Positions 15,264-24,472 are shown, counted from the first letter of the stretch. The stretch is DNA of 64,000 nucleotides from Nioella aestuarii (GCF_050896395.1 NZ_JBPBBA010000016.1:11753-75752), one strand, 5' to 3'. The notes: generated by a model from the letters alone, not told the origin. Numbers and translations are program-made.

Positions 15264-16067
15264 ATGGAAGAAATCTGCCAAAACACTCTGCCATTCGCCC
15301 CGTGGCTGCACCCGGCGACGCGGCGATTGCCGGGTATTCAGCCCCTGGCAATGGATGATTGGCTGATCCGGGACGAGGTGTTTGCATCGCAGATGGCATT
15401 GCGTGACCGGCTGTTGAAGACACGGCGCGATGACGTGTTTCGCGCTCTACCAGAGGCTGATTTGCCGGCGCGGGAGCTGCTTAACCTGGTTCTGTCGCGG
15501 CTTGGTCCGGATTACCCGCGGGACGGGCAGATTGTGACACGGCCCGATGGCGTCACGGTCGATCTGGACAGCGACCATCCCTTGATTGTTGCAGCGCGAC
15601 TTGTCCAAGAAGATCTGTGCCTGCTGGACCAGGCGAACGGTGGTGACGAGCATATCCTGACCGGCGCGGTCCTTTGCTTTCCTGCCAGTTGGACCCTGGC
15701 CGAAAAGATCGGCCATCCGATGACGCGTATTCATGTTCCGGTAGAGGAATACACCGCCAACATGGCCGCCCGCGTGCAGCGTCTGTTCGATGCACTGCAT
15801 GTGGACCGGCCGCTATGGCGGGCCAATGCTCTGCTCTATCATGATCCATCCCTGCACCAGGCTCGGCGCGAAAATGACCGGCGCATCGCACCGAAGGGCA
15901 GGGCGGAATACCTGCGGTCCGAACGGCAGAGCCTGCTGCGTCTGCCAGAAACGCGCGCGGTGGTGTTTTCCATTCACACTTGGGTTGTCCCCTGGGTCCG
16001 GCTGAACAATGAGCAACGCGCGGGCCTTGACATCCACCCCATCGAGACCGCAGGGCAGGGCGCATGA
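15264..16067 (+). CDS. DUF3445 / heme-dependent oxidative N-demethylase family protein
   Basis: A 267-residue protein of the DUF3445 family, whose characterised member is the alpha subunit of a heme-dependent oxidative N-demethylase (dimethylamine oxidation). Typical elements are PFAPWLHPATRRLPGIQPL at the start, DHPLIVAARLVQEDLCLL, CFPASWTLAEKIGHPMTRIHVPV, LRSERQSLLRLPETRAVVFSIHTWV. Other HDOD subunits are not next to it, so the substrate is uncertain. The gene is divergent from dddP with an 84-bp gap that must hold both promoters, and its stop overlaps the next start (ATGA). Confidence 0.82.
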   Translation: MEEICQNTLPFAPWLHPATRRLPGIQPLAMDDWLIRDEVFASQMALRDRLLKTRRDDVFRALPEADLPARELLNLVLSRLGPDYPRDGQIVTRPDGVTVDLDSDHPLIVAARLVQEDLCLLDQANGGDEHILTGAVLCFPASWTLAEKIGHPMTRIHVPVEEYTANMAARVQRLFDALHVDRPLWRANALLYHDPSLHQARRENDRRIAPKGRAEYLRSERQSLLRLPETRAVVFSIHTWVVPWVRLNNEQRAGLDIHPIETAGQGA

Positions 16068-17263
16068 GCCAGATCGAAGACCAGTACAACGCCTATCCCT
16101 ACCCGGAACGCGACCCGGGCGATGAAAAGACACGCCTGATCACCGGATCGCCCTCGCATCCGGTGGAGCTGGACCATTTCCTGTTCGCAGGCAAACGCGA
16201 TTGGTCACGGCCCTTGCGGGTGCTTGTTGCCGGTGGAGGCACGGGCGACGCGCTGATCCAGTTGGCGCAAGTCATGACCACGGCGGGCAAACCATATGAG
16301 ATCACCTATCTGGATCTCTCGCGGTCTGCGCGCAAGGTGGCCGAGGAGCGGGCGAAGGTGCGCGGCCTGGCCGGCATCCGCTTTGAAACCGGGTCGCTGC
16401 TGAACGCTGCGCAATACGGGCCGTTCGACTATATCGACTGCTGTGGCGTCCTTCATCACCTGCCGCATCCGCAGGACGGGTTCAACGCATTGGCGGGGGC
16501 GCTTGCGCCTGACGGTGGCATCGGCCTGATGGTCTATGCGCCTTATGGGCGCTCCGGTGTCTATCCGCTGCAAGAGGCGTTTGGCGCGCTGTTACAGGGC
16601 AGCCCGAAGGAACGCCTGAAGGCGGCCAAGGCGATCTATGCGCGCTTGCCAGAGGGCCATCCGTTCAAGCGCAACACGGTTCTGGTTGACCATGAACAAG
16701 GTGATGCCGGGTTCTATGACCTGCTGCTACATAGTCAGGACCGACCCTACACTATCCGCCAATTGCACGAGGCACTGGCAACGGCAGGGCTGACCTCGGT
16801 TGGCTCGCCCCAGGCTTACGCCTATGATCCCGCGCCATTTCTGCCCGATCCGGGGTTTCTGGTCGGGATTGACCCGTTGACCCGTATGGAGATCGCGGAA
16901 AAGCTGCGCGGCACGATCAAGACCCATGTTCTTTACGCGGTGCCCAAAGGCAAGGCCGAGGGCCGCGTGGCGCAACCGACGCCGCAATCTGTGCCCCATT
17001 TCAAAGGCGGGAATGCCGCCAAGGTGGTGCAGGCGATTGCCAAGAAGGGGGTGTTGACGCTGAACCTTGGGGGCGAAAAGGCCGAGATCCCGGTTTCGGG
17101 CGCTGTTGTGGGGCTTTTGCGCCATGTGGATGGGCGCAGGACTCTGGCCGAGATTGCGGCGGCAGAACGGCTGGACCCGGTGGCGTTTTCAGCGCTCTGG
17201 AACGGGTTTTCCGCGGATCTGGCGCGCTTCGGGCTGCTCTACTATTCCGCGATTCTCAGATAG
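16064..17263 (+). CDS. Class I SAM-dependent methyltransferase
   Basis: A 399-residue protein. The SAM-binding glycine motif LRVLVAGGGTGDALIQLA appears near residue 50, followed by acidic-loop YLDLSRSARKVAEERAK and FDYIDCCGVLHHLPHPQDGF; a C-terminal extension of about 110 residues has a winged-helix-like pattern (VVGLLRHVDGRRTLAEIAA). The N-terminal YNAYPYPERDP stretch is typical of a group of roseobacter methyltransferases. The substrate is unknown. It overlaps the DUF3445 gene by 4 bp, so the two proteins are likely used together. Confidence 0.82.
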   Translation: MSQIEDQYNAYPYPERDPGDEKTRLITGSPSHPVELDHFLFAGKRDWSRPLRVLVAGGGTGDALIQLAQVMTTAGKPYEITYLDLSRSARKVAEERAKVRGLAGIRFETGSLLNAAQYGPFDYIDCCGVLHHLPHPQDGFNALAGALAPDGGIGLMVYAPYGRSGVYPLQEAFGALLQGSPKERLKAAKAIYARLPEGHPFKRNTVLVDHEQGDAGFYDLLLHSQDRPYTIRQLHEALATAGLTSVGSPQAYAYDPAPFLPDPGFLVGIDPLTRMEIAEKLRGTIKTHVLYAVPKGKAEGRVAQPTPQSVPHFKGGNAAKVVQAIAKKGVLTLNLGGEKAEIPVSGAVVGLLRHVDGRRTLAEIAAAERLDPVAFSALWNGFSADLARFGLLYYSAILR

Positions 17264-17286
17264 AAAGCGACATTAACGTCGGCTTC

Positions 17287-18378
17287 CTACATCTTGAAAT
17301 GTTTGGATAGTTTCAATCCCTGGCCCTGATAGTTCGAGGCAAGGTCAGACCCGTACAGAACCTCTGGCAGCGCTGCCATGCGCTCATACACCAAACGTCC
17401 CACGACCTGTCCGTGTTCCAGCACAAAAGGCGCTTCGTGACAGCGGACTTCCAGCACCCCGCGTGCGCCTGCGCCGCCCGCTGGGCCGTAGCCGAATCCG
17501 GGGTCGAAGAAGCCCGCATAGTGAACACGGAACTCGCCTACCATTGCCAGATAGGGCGCCATTTCCGCCGCGCAATCAGGCGGGATCGTCACCGCCTCCT
17601 GGCTGACCAGAATGTAGAACGCGCCGGGGTCGAGGATGATGCGGCCCTCGTCGGTTTCGATCCGCTCCCAGTACTGTGCCGGGTCGTAGTGGCCAATAAG
17701 GTCCAGATCGATCACGCCGGTATGCGGCTTGGCGCGAAAGCCCACCAAACTGCCCGCACCCGGTCGCAGATCGACCGAAAAGCCAAGCCCGTCGTCAATA
17801 ACGGCCTTGCCCGAGACAAGTGGTGCCTCGGCATGGCGGGCGCGCAGGTCGGCATCCGACAGCACTGCTTGACCAGAGCGGAAGCGGATCTGGTTCAGCC
17901 GCATACCTGGCCGCACCAATACCGAGAAACTGCGCGGGCAGATTTCAGCATAGAGCGGGCCAGTGTAGCCTTCGGCGATGCGGTCAAACTCCACCCCGTT
18001 ATCGGTGATTGTACGGGTCAGAAGGTCGAGCCGCCCGGTGGAGCTTTTGGCATTCGCCACGGCGGTGATTCCGGCGGGCAATGCCAATGATTCCATCAAG
18101 GGCACGACATAGACACAGCCCTTTTCCAGCACCGCGCCCTGGCTTAGATCCACCTTGTGCATGGTGAACTCAGCCAGTCGGTCAACGACCTTGCGCCCGT
18201 CACCCGCCAGGAACGATGCCCGCACGCGATAGGCCACGCTGCCAAGCCTGAGGTCGAGGCTGGCCGGTTGAACCTGGGTGGGGGCAAAGGGCAGGTCGCT
18301 CTGGATCTCGCGCCGTGCCGCCATGGCGTGAATCGCGTTATCCGGCAGAACACCGGGCTGGGACTGATCGGGTGTCAT
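17287..18378 (-). CDS. dcd: 2'-deoxycytidine 5'-triphosphate deaminase (long form)
   Basis: Deaminates dCTP to dUTP for thymidylate synthesis. The 363-residue length, about twice that of E. coli Dcd, matches the alphaproteobacterial long form with two Dcd/dUTPase-like halves. Motifs: ANAKSSTGRLDLLTRTITDNG and YTGPLYAEICPRSFSVLVRPGMRLNQIRFRSG in the first half, and CAAEMAPYLAMVGEFRVHYAGFFDPGFGYG in the second. It is convergent to the methyltransferase gene (23 bp between stops) and starts upstream at 18378, close to tRNA-Pro on the same strand. Confidence 0.9.
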   Translation of the reverse strand: MTPDQSQPGVLPDNAIHAMAARREIQSDLPFAPTQVQPASLDLRLGSVAYRVRASFLAGDGRKVVDRLAEFTMHKVDLSQGAVLEKGCVYVVPLMESLALPAGITAVANAKSSTGRLDLLTRTITDNGVEFDRIAEGYTGPLYAEICPRSFSVLVRPGMRLNQIRFRSGQAVLSDADLRARHAEAPLVSGKAVIDDGLGFSVDLRPGAGSLVGFRAKPHTGVIDLDLIGHYDPAQYWERIETDEGRIILDPGAFYILVSQEAVTIPPDCAAEMAPYLAMVGEFRVHYAGFFDPGFGYGPAGGAGARGVLEVRCHEAPFVLEHGQVVGRLVYERMAALPEVLYGSDLASNYQGQGLKLSKHFKM

Positions 18379-18438
18379 CGTCGACCTCCTGATACGGAAA
18401 ACCGCCCCGCCCGGATGGGCAAGAGCGGTTTTAGGTGT

Positions 18439-18515
18439 TGGTCGGGCTAGCAGGACTCGAACCTGCGACCTTCCGTCCCCCAGACGGACGCGCTACCAGG
18501 CTGCGCCATAGCCCG
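18439..18515 (-). tRNA. tRNA-Pro(GGG)
   Basis: The minus strand reads a full cloverleaf. Acceptor CGGGCTA pairs with TAGCCCG, the D-arm is GCGCAGCCTGGTAGCGC, anticodon stem TCCGT/ACGGA has loop CTGGGGG (anticodon GGG), and the T-arm is GCAGG TTCGAAT CCTGC. Discriminator A and an encoded CCA end it, giving 77 nt. It lies between dcd and the merR gene. Confidence 0.96.
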
Positions 18516-18592
18516 ACGTTCGGCTGTTCTAGCGATTTTGCTGCGGGGTGCAAGCGGGAATAGGCCGGAAAATCGCACATCTGCAAATTAGA

Positions 18593-19333
18593 TCAAGCCG
18601 TCGGACCCCGGCCTTCCAGCCGGGCAGCAAGAGCTTCAAGTCGGGCGACCATCGGCGCGAGTTGTTGCCGCTGAGAGGGCGTGAAAGGCACGGCGCCATG
18701 GATCAGCGCCCGCAGTTCAGAAAGCGGGGTGGGCGTGGCCATGTCGTCCATTTCGTCTTGTGCCTCTGCTTCGGCGTCTGCCATCGCAGCAATGGCGGCA
18801 TCCGCTGGTTCCGGTTCGGAGGTGTCAGGGACAGTCTCTGGCACGGGGGCGGCAGCTTCCTCGTCGGCGTTTTCTTCCGCTGGCGGTTCAACGCTGTCCT
18901 CTGGCTCTTCAGACACGGGCGTTGCGACATCCTCTGTGGGGCTTTGGTCGCCTGCCAGTGCGTCTATATCGACGAATCCGCCCGTTTGAGGCGCGGTTTC
19001 TTCGACGGCCGTCGCCTCGACCACCTGACCCCCTGAAATGCTGTCCATATCCTCATCCAGCGGCGGAGAGAGAGAGGCCACATGCGCCACCCCTTCCTCT
19101 CGGATCAGTTTCTGCACGCCGCGAATGGTCAGACCCTGATCGTGCAGAAGCATTTTGATGCCGCCGATCAGGCGCATGTCGGACGGGCGGTAATAGCGGC
19201 GTCCGCCGGCACGTTTCACCGGTTTGATCTGGCTGAACTTGCTTTCCCAAAAACGCAGCGCGTGCGCCTCTACCTCAAGCCAATCCGACACCTCGCGGAT
19301 GGTTCGGAAGGCCTGAGGCGACTTGTCGGCCAT
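18593..19333 (-). CDS. MerR family transcriptional regulator
   Basis: A 246-residue protein with an N-terminal MerR helix-turn-helix (FRTIREVSDWLEVEAHALRFWESKF, RAGGRRYYRPSDMRLIGGI, LLHDQGLTIRGVQKLI; about residues 8-80). A long acidic, Pro/Glu-rich linker without effector cysteines follows, then a short helical end. This form is conserved in Rhodobacteraceae directly behind ihfA and in front of tRNA-Pro. The target is not known; lack of metal-binding Cys argues against a metal sensor. It starts 6 bp after ihfA, in the same transcript. Confidence 0.88.
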   Translation of the reverse strand: MADKSPQAFRTIREVSDWLEVEAHALRFWESKFSQIKPVKRAGGRRYYRPSDMRLIGGIKMLLHDQGLTIRGVQKLIREEGVAHVASLSPPLDEDMDSISGGQVVEATAVEETAPQTGGFVDIDALAGDQSPTEDVATPVSEEPEDSVEPPAEENADEEAAAPVPETVPDTSEPEPADAAIAAMADAEAEAQDEMDDMATPTPLSELRALIHGAVPFTPSQRQQLAPMVARLEALAARLEGRGPTA

Positions 19334-19339
19334 GCGGTT

Positions 19340-19642
19340 TTACCCCTTGTTGCCAGCGGCAACCCGGTCCTTCATCAGATGCGAGGGGCGGAAGGTCAGA
19401 ACCCTGCGGGGCGGAATCGGCGCCTCTTCCCCGGTCTTGGGGTTTCGGCCGACGCGGGCGGTTTTGGAGCGGACCGAGAAGGTGCCGAAGGAAGAGATCT
19501 TGACCTGCTCGCCTTCAACGAGGCTGTCAGACATCAGCTCCAGGACCCGTTCAACCAGCCCGGCGCTTTCATTGCGCGACAGGCCCACTTCGCGGAATAC
19601 CGCTTCACTGAGATCCATGCGTGTTAGGGTCTTCCCGGTCAT
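19340..19642 (-). CDS. ihfA: Integration host factor subunit alpha
   Basis: A 100-residue DNA-bending protein of the HU/IHF family; IHF alpha pairs with beta to bend DNA at promoters and recombination sites. Hallmarks: LTRMDLSEAVFREVGLSRNESAGLVERVLE at the N-terminus, VKISSFGTFSVRSKTARVGRNPKTGEE for the beta arm with the Pro that intercalates, and RRVLTFRPSHLMKDRV. GGAGG precedes the start. It sits between fabH and merR, as usual for this bacterial group. Confidence 0.95.
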   Translation of the reverse strand: MTGKTLTRMDLSEAVFREVGLSRNESAGLVERVLELMSDSLVEGEQVKISSFGTFSVRSKTARVGRNPKTGEEAPIPPRRVLTFRPSHLMKDRVAAGNKG

Positions 19643-19742
19643 ATTCGTCCTCCCAGGGTGGTTGACCCATCCTGCGCGTTCAAAGATAGCAAGTCAATAT
19701 CAAGGGCTTGGGCGTTAACCTTATTGGCGGGCCATTGCCGTC

Positions 19743-20738
19743 CTACCAGCGAAGAACAGCCGCCCCCCAGGCCAGACCGCCACCGATGGCTTCTGCCACC
19801 AGCAAATCGCCCGGTTTGATATGCCCTTCAGAGACACCAACAGACAAGGCCAGCGGGATCGAGGCGGCAGAGGTGTTGCCGTGATCCTGAACCGTCACGA
19901 TGACCCGATCCATTCCGACACCCATTTTCTGGGCGGTGCGGGTGATGATGCGCAGGTTGGCCTGATGCGGCACGATCCAGTCCACGTCATCGGCCCCAAG
20001 ACCTTCATGATCCAATGCGGTGTGGGCAGTTTGTGCAAGTTTTTCAACAGCATGGCGGAAGACCTCTTTGCCTTCCATCTTTAGCACACCGGTGGATTGA
20101 GTGCGCGACACGCCACCATCGACATAGAGCAGATCGCGGAACTGGCCGTCGGAATGCAGATCGACCGACAGGATGCCCCGGTCAGCTTTGCTGCCCTCAC
20201 CGGCCTGTGCCTCCAACACCAGGGCACCGGCCCCGTCCCCGAACAGGACGCAGGTGGTGCGGTCTTCCCAATCCATGATGCGGCTGAACGTTTCAGCCCC
20301 GATGACCAGCACGCGATTGGCCTGGCCCGACAGAATGTAGGCGTTCGCGGTCGAAAGCGCGTAAATGAAACCCGCGCAAACCGCCTGAACGTCGAAGGCA
20401 AAGCCATGGCGCATACCAAGCCCGGCCTGAATCATGGTGGCGACGGAGGGAAACGTTAGATCAGGGGTAGAGGTCGCGACGATCACGGCGTCGATATCAG
20501 CGGAGGTCAGCCCGGCATTTTCCAGCGCCGCCTGTGCGGCCTTGATGCCCAGATCGGACGTGGTTTCGTCCTCGGCTGCGAAATGACGGCGTTCGATTCC
20601 GGTGCGGGCGCGAATCCATTCGTCAGAGGTATCTACCTTCGCCTCGAATTCGGAATTCGGTACGACTCGGGCGGGCAGGTAGTGGCCAATGCCGACGGCA
20701 ACTGCCCGGCGGGTCTGCGTGCCGGTTTCTCCGGTCAT
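19743..20738 (-). CDS. fabH: 3-oxoacyl-[ACP] synthase III (FabH)
   Basis: Starts fatty acid synthesis by condensing acetyl-CoA with malonyl-ACP. The 331-residue product has the catalytic triad: Cys in VQAVCAGFIYAL, His in WIVPHQANLRI, and Asn in QDHGNTSAASIPLAL, with GGGLAWGAAVLRW at the end. Its start overlaps the plsX stop by 4 bp (ATGA), so lipid precursor genes are translated together. The N-terminus is a few residues longer than usual; an internal start is possible. Confidence 0.95.
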   Translation of the reverse strand: MTGETGTQTRRAVAVGIGHYLPARVVPNSEFEAKVDTSDEWIRARTGIERRHFAAEDETTSDLGIKAAQAALENAGLTSADIDAVIVATSTPDLTFPSVATMIQAGLGMRHGFAFDVQAVCAGFIYALSTANAYILSGQANRVLVIGAETFSRIMDWEDRTTCVLFGDGAGALVLEAQAGEGSKADRGILSVDLHSDGQFRDLLYVDGGVSRTQSTGVLKMEGKEVFRHAVEKLAQTAHTALDHEGLGADDVDWIVPHQANLRIITRTAQKMGVGMDRVIVTVQDHGNTSAASIPLALSVGVSEGHIKPGDLLVAEAIGGGLAWGAAVLRW

Positions 20739-21826
20739 TCTTCGGAACCTCCGTTTGCATGGGCGATTGCCCGTTCGGATGCCGCGATACGCGCGGCCAG
20801 ACGGTCACTGAACCCTGCCGCAGACAACTCTGCCGCCAGTTTGATCGCCGCCGCAACACCGGTTCCGTCAGACGACCCGTGGGACTTCACCACGGTGCCG
20901 TTCAGCCCCAGAAACACGCCACCATTCACCCGGCGCGGGTCGATCCGCTTGGACAGGCGTTGCAGCGAGGTATAGGCCAGCACGGCGGCAAGCTTTGACA
21001 AGATGGAATAGCGAAATGCCTCTCCCAGAAAATCGCGGATCAGCCCGGCCGTGCCTTCACCGGTCTTAAGCGCAATATTACCGGTAAAGCCGTCGGTGAC
21101 GATCACATCAACACGATCAGAGGGGATGTCACTGCCCTCGACAAAGCCCACATATTCGAAATTGGCGGCATCCGCAGCTTTTGCGATGCTCTGCGAGGCC
21201 AGCTTAAGCTCTGCCCGGCCCTTGAATTCTTCGGTCCCGACATTCAGCAGGCCAACGCGCGGACGCCGCAGCCCCAGCCCGTTGCGGGCATAGGACGCGC
21301 CCATAAGTGCATAATGCAGAAGATCGGTTTCATCGGCGCGAATATCGGCGCCAACGTCCAGCATCACGTTGAACCCGTGCGGATTGCGTGATGGCCAAAG
21401 ACAGGCGATGGCGGGGCGGTTCACGCCCTCGATCTTGCGCAGGCGCACCATGCTCATCGCCATCAGCGCGCCGGTATTGCCGCAGCTTATGGCAACGGTC
21501 GCCTCTCGGTTGCGAACCGAGTCGATGGCCGACCACATGGAGGTATCCTTGCCGGACCGCATGACATGGCTTGGCTTGTCATCCATCGTGACCACGCCAG
21601 CCGCATGACGAATGTCACATCGCCCGACAAGCGTCTGCTTGCGGGCGATCAGGCTTTCAAGCTCTGACTTGTTGCCGTGAACGATAAATCTCAGGTCCGG
21701 ATTCTTCGCGACGGATTTCTCCATCCCGTCAACAATTGCTGACGGCCCGCGATCCCCGCCCATGGCGTCGATTGACAGCACGACTTCGGACGTCTTGACG
21801 TCGCTTACTCGTGCTGTTTCTGCCAT
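20735..21826 (-). CDS. plsX: Phosphate acyltransferase PlsX
   Basis: Transfers acyl groups from acyl-ACP to phosphate, supplying acyl-phosphate for PlsY in phospholipid synthesis. The 363-residue protein shows IDAMGGDRGPSAIVDGM at the N-terminus, SCGNTGALMAMSM, MLDVGADIRADETDLLHYALMGASYA, GLLNVGTEEFKG and VDVIVTDGFTGNIALKTGEG, all family signatures. It stands between rpmF and fabH, the usual arrangement. Confidence 0.95.
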   Translation of the reverse strand: MAETARVSDVKTSEVVLSIDAMGGDRGPSAIVDGMEKSVAKNPDLRFIVHGNKSELESLIARKQTLVGRCDIRHAAGVVTMDDKPSHVMRSGKDTSMWSAIDSVRNREATVAISCGNTGALMAMSMVRLRKIEGVNRPAIACLWPSRNPHGFNVMLDVGADIRADETDLLHYALMGASYARNGLGLRRPRVGLLNVGTEEFKGRAELKLASQSIAKAADAANFEYVGFVEGSDIPSDRVDVIVTDGFTGNIALKTGEGTAGLIRDFLGEAFRYSILSKLAAVLAYTSLQRLSKRIDPRRVNGGVFLGLNGTVVKSHGSSDGTGVAAAIKLAAELSAAGFSDRLAARIAASERAIAHANGGSEE

Positions 21827-21856
21827 GTTGGACCTGCCTTGGACGAACCCGCCGCG

Positions 21857-22063
21857 TTACGCTGCGTCGTCGTCCAGGTCGATCTCGTCCGCCTGCGCGA
21901 TCACTTCACGATCGGCATAGGTGCCGCAGGACGGGCAGATGTGGTGCGGGCGCTTCAGCTCGCCGCAGGAGGGGCACTCGTTCGGATTGTCAGCGGTCAG
22001 AGCATCGTGGGCACGACGCATGTTCCGGCGCGAACGGGTGACTTTATTCTGGGGGACAGCCAT
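21857..22063 (-). CDS. rpmF: Ribosomal protein bL32
   Basis: A 68-residue ribosomal protein with the usual N-terminus MAVPQNKVTRSRRNMRRAHD and a zinc-ribbon of two CxxC pairs (CPSCGELKRPHHICPSCGTY), followed by an acidic C-terminal tail (DEIDLDDDAA). It heads the rpmF-plsX-fabH block. Confidence 0.96.
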   Translation of the reverse strand: MAVPQNKVTRSRRNMRRAHDALTADNPNECPSCGELKRPHHICPSCGTYADREVIAQADEIDLDDDAA

Positions 22064-22286
22064 GTCTCAACCTCGGTGTTTTTGCAGGGTGGGCTGTGGC
22101 AGCTTAGCCCCGCTTGCGTCTTTCAAAGTGTTCTGTCTCGTATCCGCCTTGCATACGTCGTTCCGGCTGGTCCGGACCTGCCGGGCGCGCACGAACGGCG
22201 CGTCAGTCCTACGCGGCGAATGAGGCCGGGAACATACTCGGATTTCCCCATCATGCAAGCCCTAATCACCGCCGTGGCAACTGGCA

Positions 22287-22862
22287 TCAATCCGAGCTGT
22301 CCTCGCTACCGGATTTGCCCAGTTTGTCGCGCAATTCTGCGAGGCCAGCAAAGGGTTTCGCGGCTTCGTCACTCAGCGGCTTCACCCCTGGCTCCGCAAA
22401 ATTCGCCACGCCCAGTTCCGCCCCGTCGGCGCGCGGGTAAAGCGGCAGCGCCAGCGCCAGCGCCTCGGCCATGACCGTCGCGGGGTCGATTTCAGCGGTG
22501 AGCGGCTCGATCGTGTCATCCTCGGGCATCTCTGCTTCGCCGGATTCGTCCAGCTTTAGGTCCGGCATTTCCGCCAGGAACCGGCGGCTAACATCCTGGT
22601 CAATCCGGGTCGTGACCGGGGCCAGTGTGACGACACAGGCCTGTACCACCGTCGCCCCGAGCCGCCCGTCAAGCCGCCAGTCCCGTTTTCCGTCGGCACG
22701 AATCTCGCCGGAAAAGCGCAGCTTGCGAATCCCCTCGATGCCAAGATCATTCGCCAAAGCCGCGCGTGCGGGGGCGTCCGGGGTAATTTCGAACCGGGTG
22801 GGGGATTTGGTGGACAGGTCTGACACCGCAAATCCGGGCGCGTCGGGTCTTGATCTGGTCAT
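22287..22862 (-). CDS. DUF177 (YceD) family protein
   Basis: A 191-residue protein of the DUF177/YceD family. The signature is the centre: DGRLGATVVQACVVTLAPVTTRIDQDVSRRFLAEM, with the single Cys, followed by an acidic region. In bacteria YceD genes typically precede rpmF and are linked to ribosome RNA processing or 23S accumulation; in this window it lies 223 bp upstream of rpmF on the same strand. It is divergent from bamE. Confidence 0.87.
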   Translation of the reverse strand: MTRSRPDAPGFAVSDLSTKSPTRFEITPDAPARAALANDLGIEGIRKLRFSGEIRADGKRDWRLDGRLGATVVQACVVTLAPVTTRIDQDVSRRFLAEMPDLKLDESGEAEMPEDDTIEPLTAEIDPATVMAEALALALPLYPRADGAELGVANFAEPGVKPLSDEAAKPFAGLAELRDKLGKSGSEDSSD

Positions 22863-22999
22863 GAACGATTCCTGTTAGATACGTCAGGCGCAAGGCAGGT
22901 TACGCGGAACTTGCCCTGTGCGCCATGGTCGGTTAAGCCGTTAGAAAGCTTTGCCGGGCCTTGCAAGAGCGCGGTGCAATTGGGCGTGCAGGAGGATCG

Positions 23000-23467
23000 A
23001 TGCAGATGACCAGACAGCTTCTTGGCGGACGGCTGGTGTTGGCGGCCCTCTTGGCTCTGGGTGTCAGCGCATGTGCAGCGACCTATACCAATCATGGCTA
23101 TATCCCGCCGGCAGAGGATCTGGAGATGATCCTGCCCGGCGTCGATACCCGCGACAGCGTTGCTGAAAGCATAGGACGCCCCGCGGCATCCGGCATTGTT
23201 TCAGAAAACACCTGGTTCTATGTGGCCTCGCGCCAGCGCCATTTCACATACCATGCCCCCGAGGTCGTGGAACGCGATATCGTGGCCATCAGTTTCGATA
23301 GCCGTGGTACAGTGGAAAACATCCGTGAACTGGGCCTCGAAGACGGTGAGATCGTGCGCTTTTCCCGCCGCGTGACGGAGTCGAACATTCAGGAAGTCAC
23401 GTTCTTGCGCCAGCTTCTGGGTAGCGTCGGTCGTGTGAACATTGCCGAAGCGATCAACGGAAGCTGA
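23000..23467 (+). CDS. bamE: Outer membrane protein assembly factor BamE
   Basis: A 155-residue lipoprotein of the SmpA/OmlA family that supports the BAM complex in folding outer membrane proteins. The signal peptide ends with a lipobox-like LGVSAC, giving a lipidated Cys. The body has LEMILPGVDTRDSVAESIGRP, WFYVASRQRHFTYHAPEVVERDIVAISFDSRGTV, as in the family. GGAGG lies just before ATG 23000, and ATG 23006 is at better spacing; either may be used. The gene is divergent from the DUF177 gene, a layout typical of alphaproteobacteria. Confidence 0.9.
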   Translation: MQMTRQLLGGRLVLAALLALGVSACAATYTNHGYIPPAEDLEMILPGVDTRDSVAESIGRPAASGIVSENTWFYVASRQRHFTYHAPEVVERDIVAISFDSRGTVENIRELGLEDGEIVRFSRRVTESNIQEVTFLRQLLGSVGRVNIAEAINGS

Positions 23468-23629
23468 TAGGCAGCGCGAGGTCTGGCCGGACCCGCCATT
23501 CATTCCTGCGCATTTTCATCCGTTCGCGGATAGGGCTTGTCGTGTGGCCGTCATATCCCCACAGTAGGAGCGTATGAGCAATGGTAGGCACTGGGTATGC
23601 GATGGTGCCGGAAAACAGAGGTTCAGAAC

Positions 23630-24391
23630 ATGAACCGACCGCTGACGCTGACACGGGGGCGCTACACAGCCCGATCCGCCTTGACCGAGGGCGACCTTCT
23701 GGCCGCGCAGCAGCTGCGATACCAGTGCTTTCGCGCCGGGCGGGGCGAAGACCGGGGCGTTGACCAAGATACGTTCGACGAGGCTTGCCAGCATGTCCTG
23801 ATCGAAGATGCACATACCGGACAAGTGGTGTGTTGCTACCGGCTGTTGCAGCTTGAGAGCGGTGCCGAGCTGCCGCAAAGCTATTCTGCGCAGTATTACG
23901 ACCTGACCCGGCTTCAGCGTTTTGAACGGCCGATGGCAGAGCTGGGGCGGTTCTGCATTCATCCGCAACGCTACGATCCGGATATCCTCCGTCTGGCCTG
24001 GGGCAGCATGACTGCGCTTGTTGATCGTGATGGTGTCGAAATGCTGTTTGGCTGCTCATCTTTCAGGGGAACGGATGCGGCGCCTTATCTCGATGCTTTT
24101 GCGCTGCTTCGCGAACGTCATGCCGCGCCAGAGCGGTGGCGTCCAGGGATCAAAGCCCCGGCGGTTGTCAGGTTCACAGATGGGTTGTCCGGTTCGGGTG
24201 AGGTCAAACACGCACAATCCGCGCTGCCGCCTCTTTTGCGCACCTATTTGCTGATGGGCGGATGGGTGAGTGATCATGCTGTGGTGGATCGGGATCTCGA
24301 TACGCTTCACGTCTTTACGGGTTTGGAGATCAGCGCGGTACCGCCAGGACGGGCCAGTTTGCTGCGTGCTGTGGCCGGGTTGGTACAATAA
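23630..24391 (+). CDS. olsB: L-ornithine N-alpha-acyltransferase OlsB-like (GNAT)
   Basis: A 253-residue GNAT-type acyltransferase that would put a 3-hydroxyacyl chain on ornithine, the first step in ornithine lipid synthesis. The pattern fits: TEGDLLAAQQLRYQCFRAG, VCCYRLLQL, YDLTRLQRFERPMAELGRFCIHPQRYDPDILRLAWG, LFGCSSFRGTD, and PPLLRTYLLMGGWVSDHAVVDRDLDTLHVFTGLEI. OlsA is not adjacent in this window. ATG 23630 is chosen; no strong ribosome site is seen, so a short upstream start is possible. Confidence 0.85.
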   Translation: MNRPLTLTRGRYTARSALTEGDLLAAQQLRYQCFRAGRGEDRGVDQDTFDEACQHVLIEDAHTGQVVCCYRLLQLESGAELPQSYSAQYYDLTRLQRFERPMAELGRFCIHPQRYDPDILRLAWGSMTALVDRDGVEMLFGCSSFRGTDAAPYLDAFALLRERHAAPERWRPGIKAPAVVRFTDGLSGSGEVKHAQSALPPLLRTYLLMGGWVSDHAVVDRDLDTLHVFTGLEISAVPPGRASLLRAVAGLVQ

Positions 24392-24439
24392 CCAATACAT
24401 GCACACGCTGTGGCTGGGCGAGGCGGAGAGCAGGACTTA

Positions 24440-24472
24440 GAAAAAACGGGGCGAACATACTGCTCGCCCCGT
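24440..24472 (-). terminator. Terminator of the DUF1127 gene
   Basis: A perfect 9-bp stem ACGGGGCGA (24446-24454) and TCGCCCCGT (24464-24472); on the minus strand it is followed by TTTTTTCTAA. It lies about 50 bp past the DUF1127 stop and also behind olsB on the plus strand. Confidence 0.85.
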
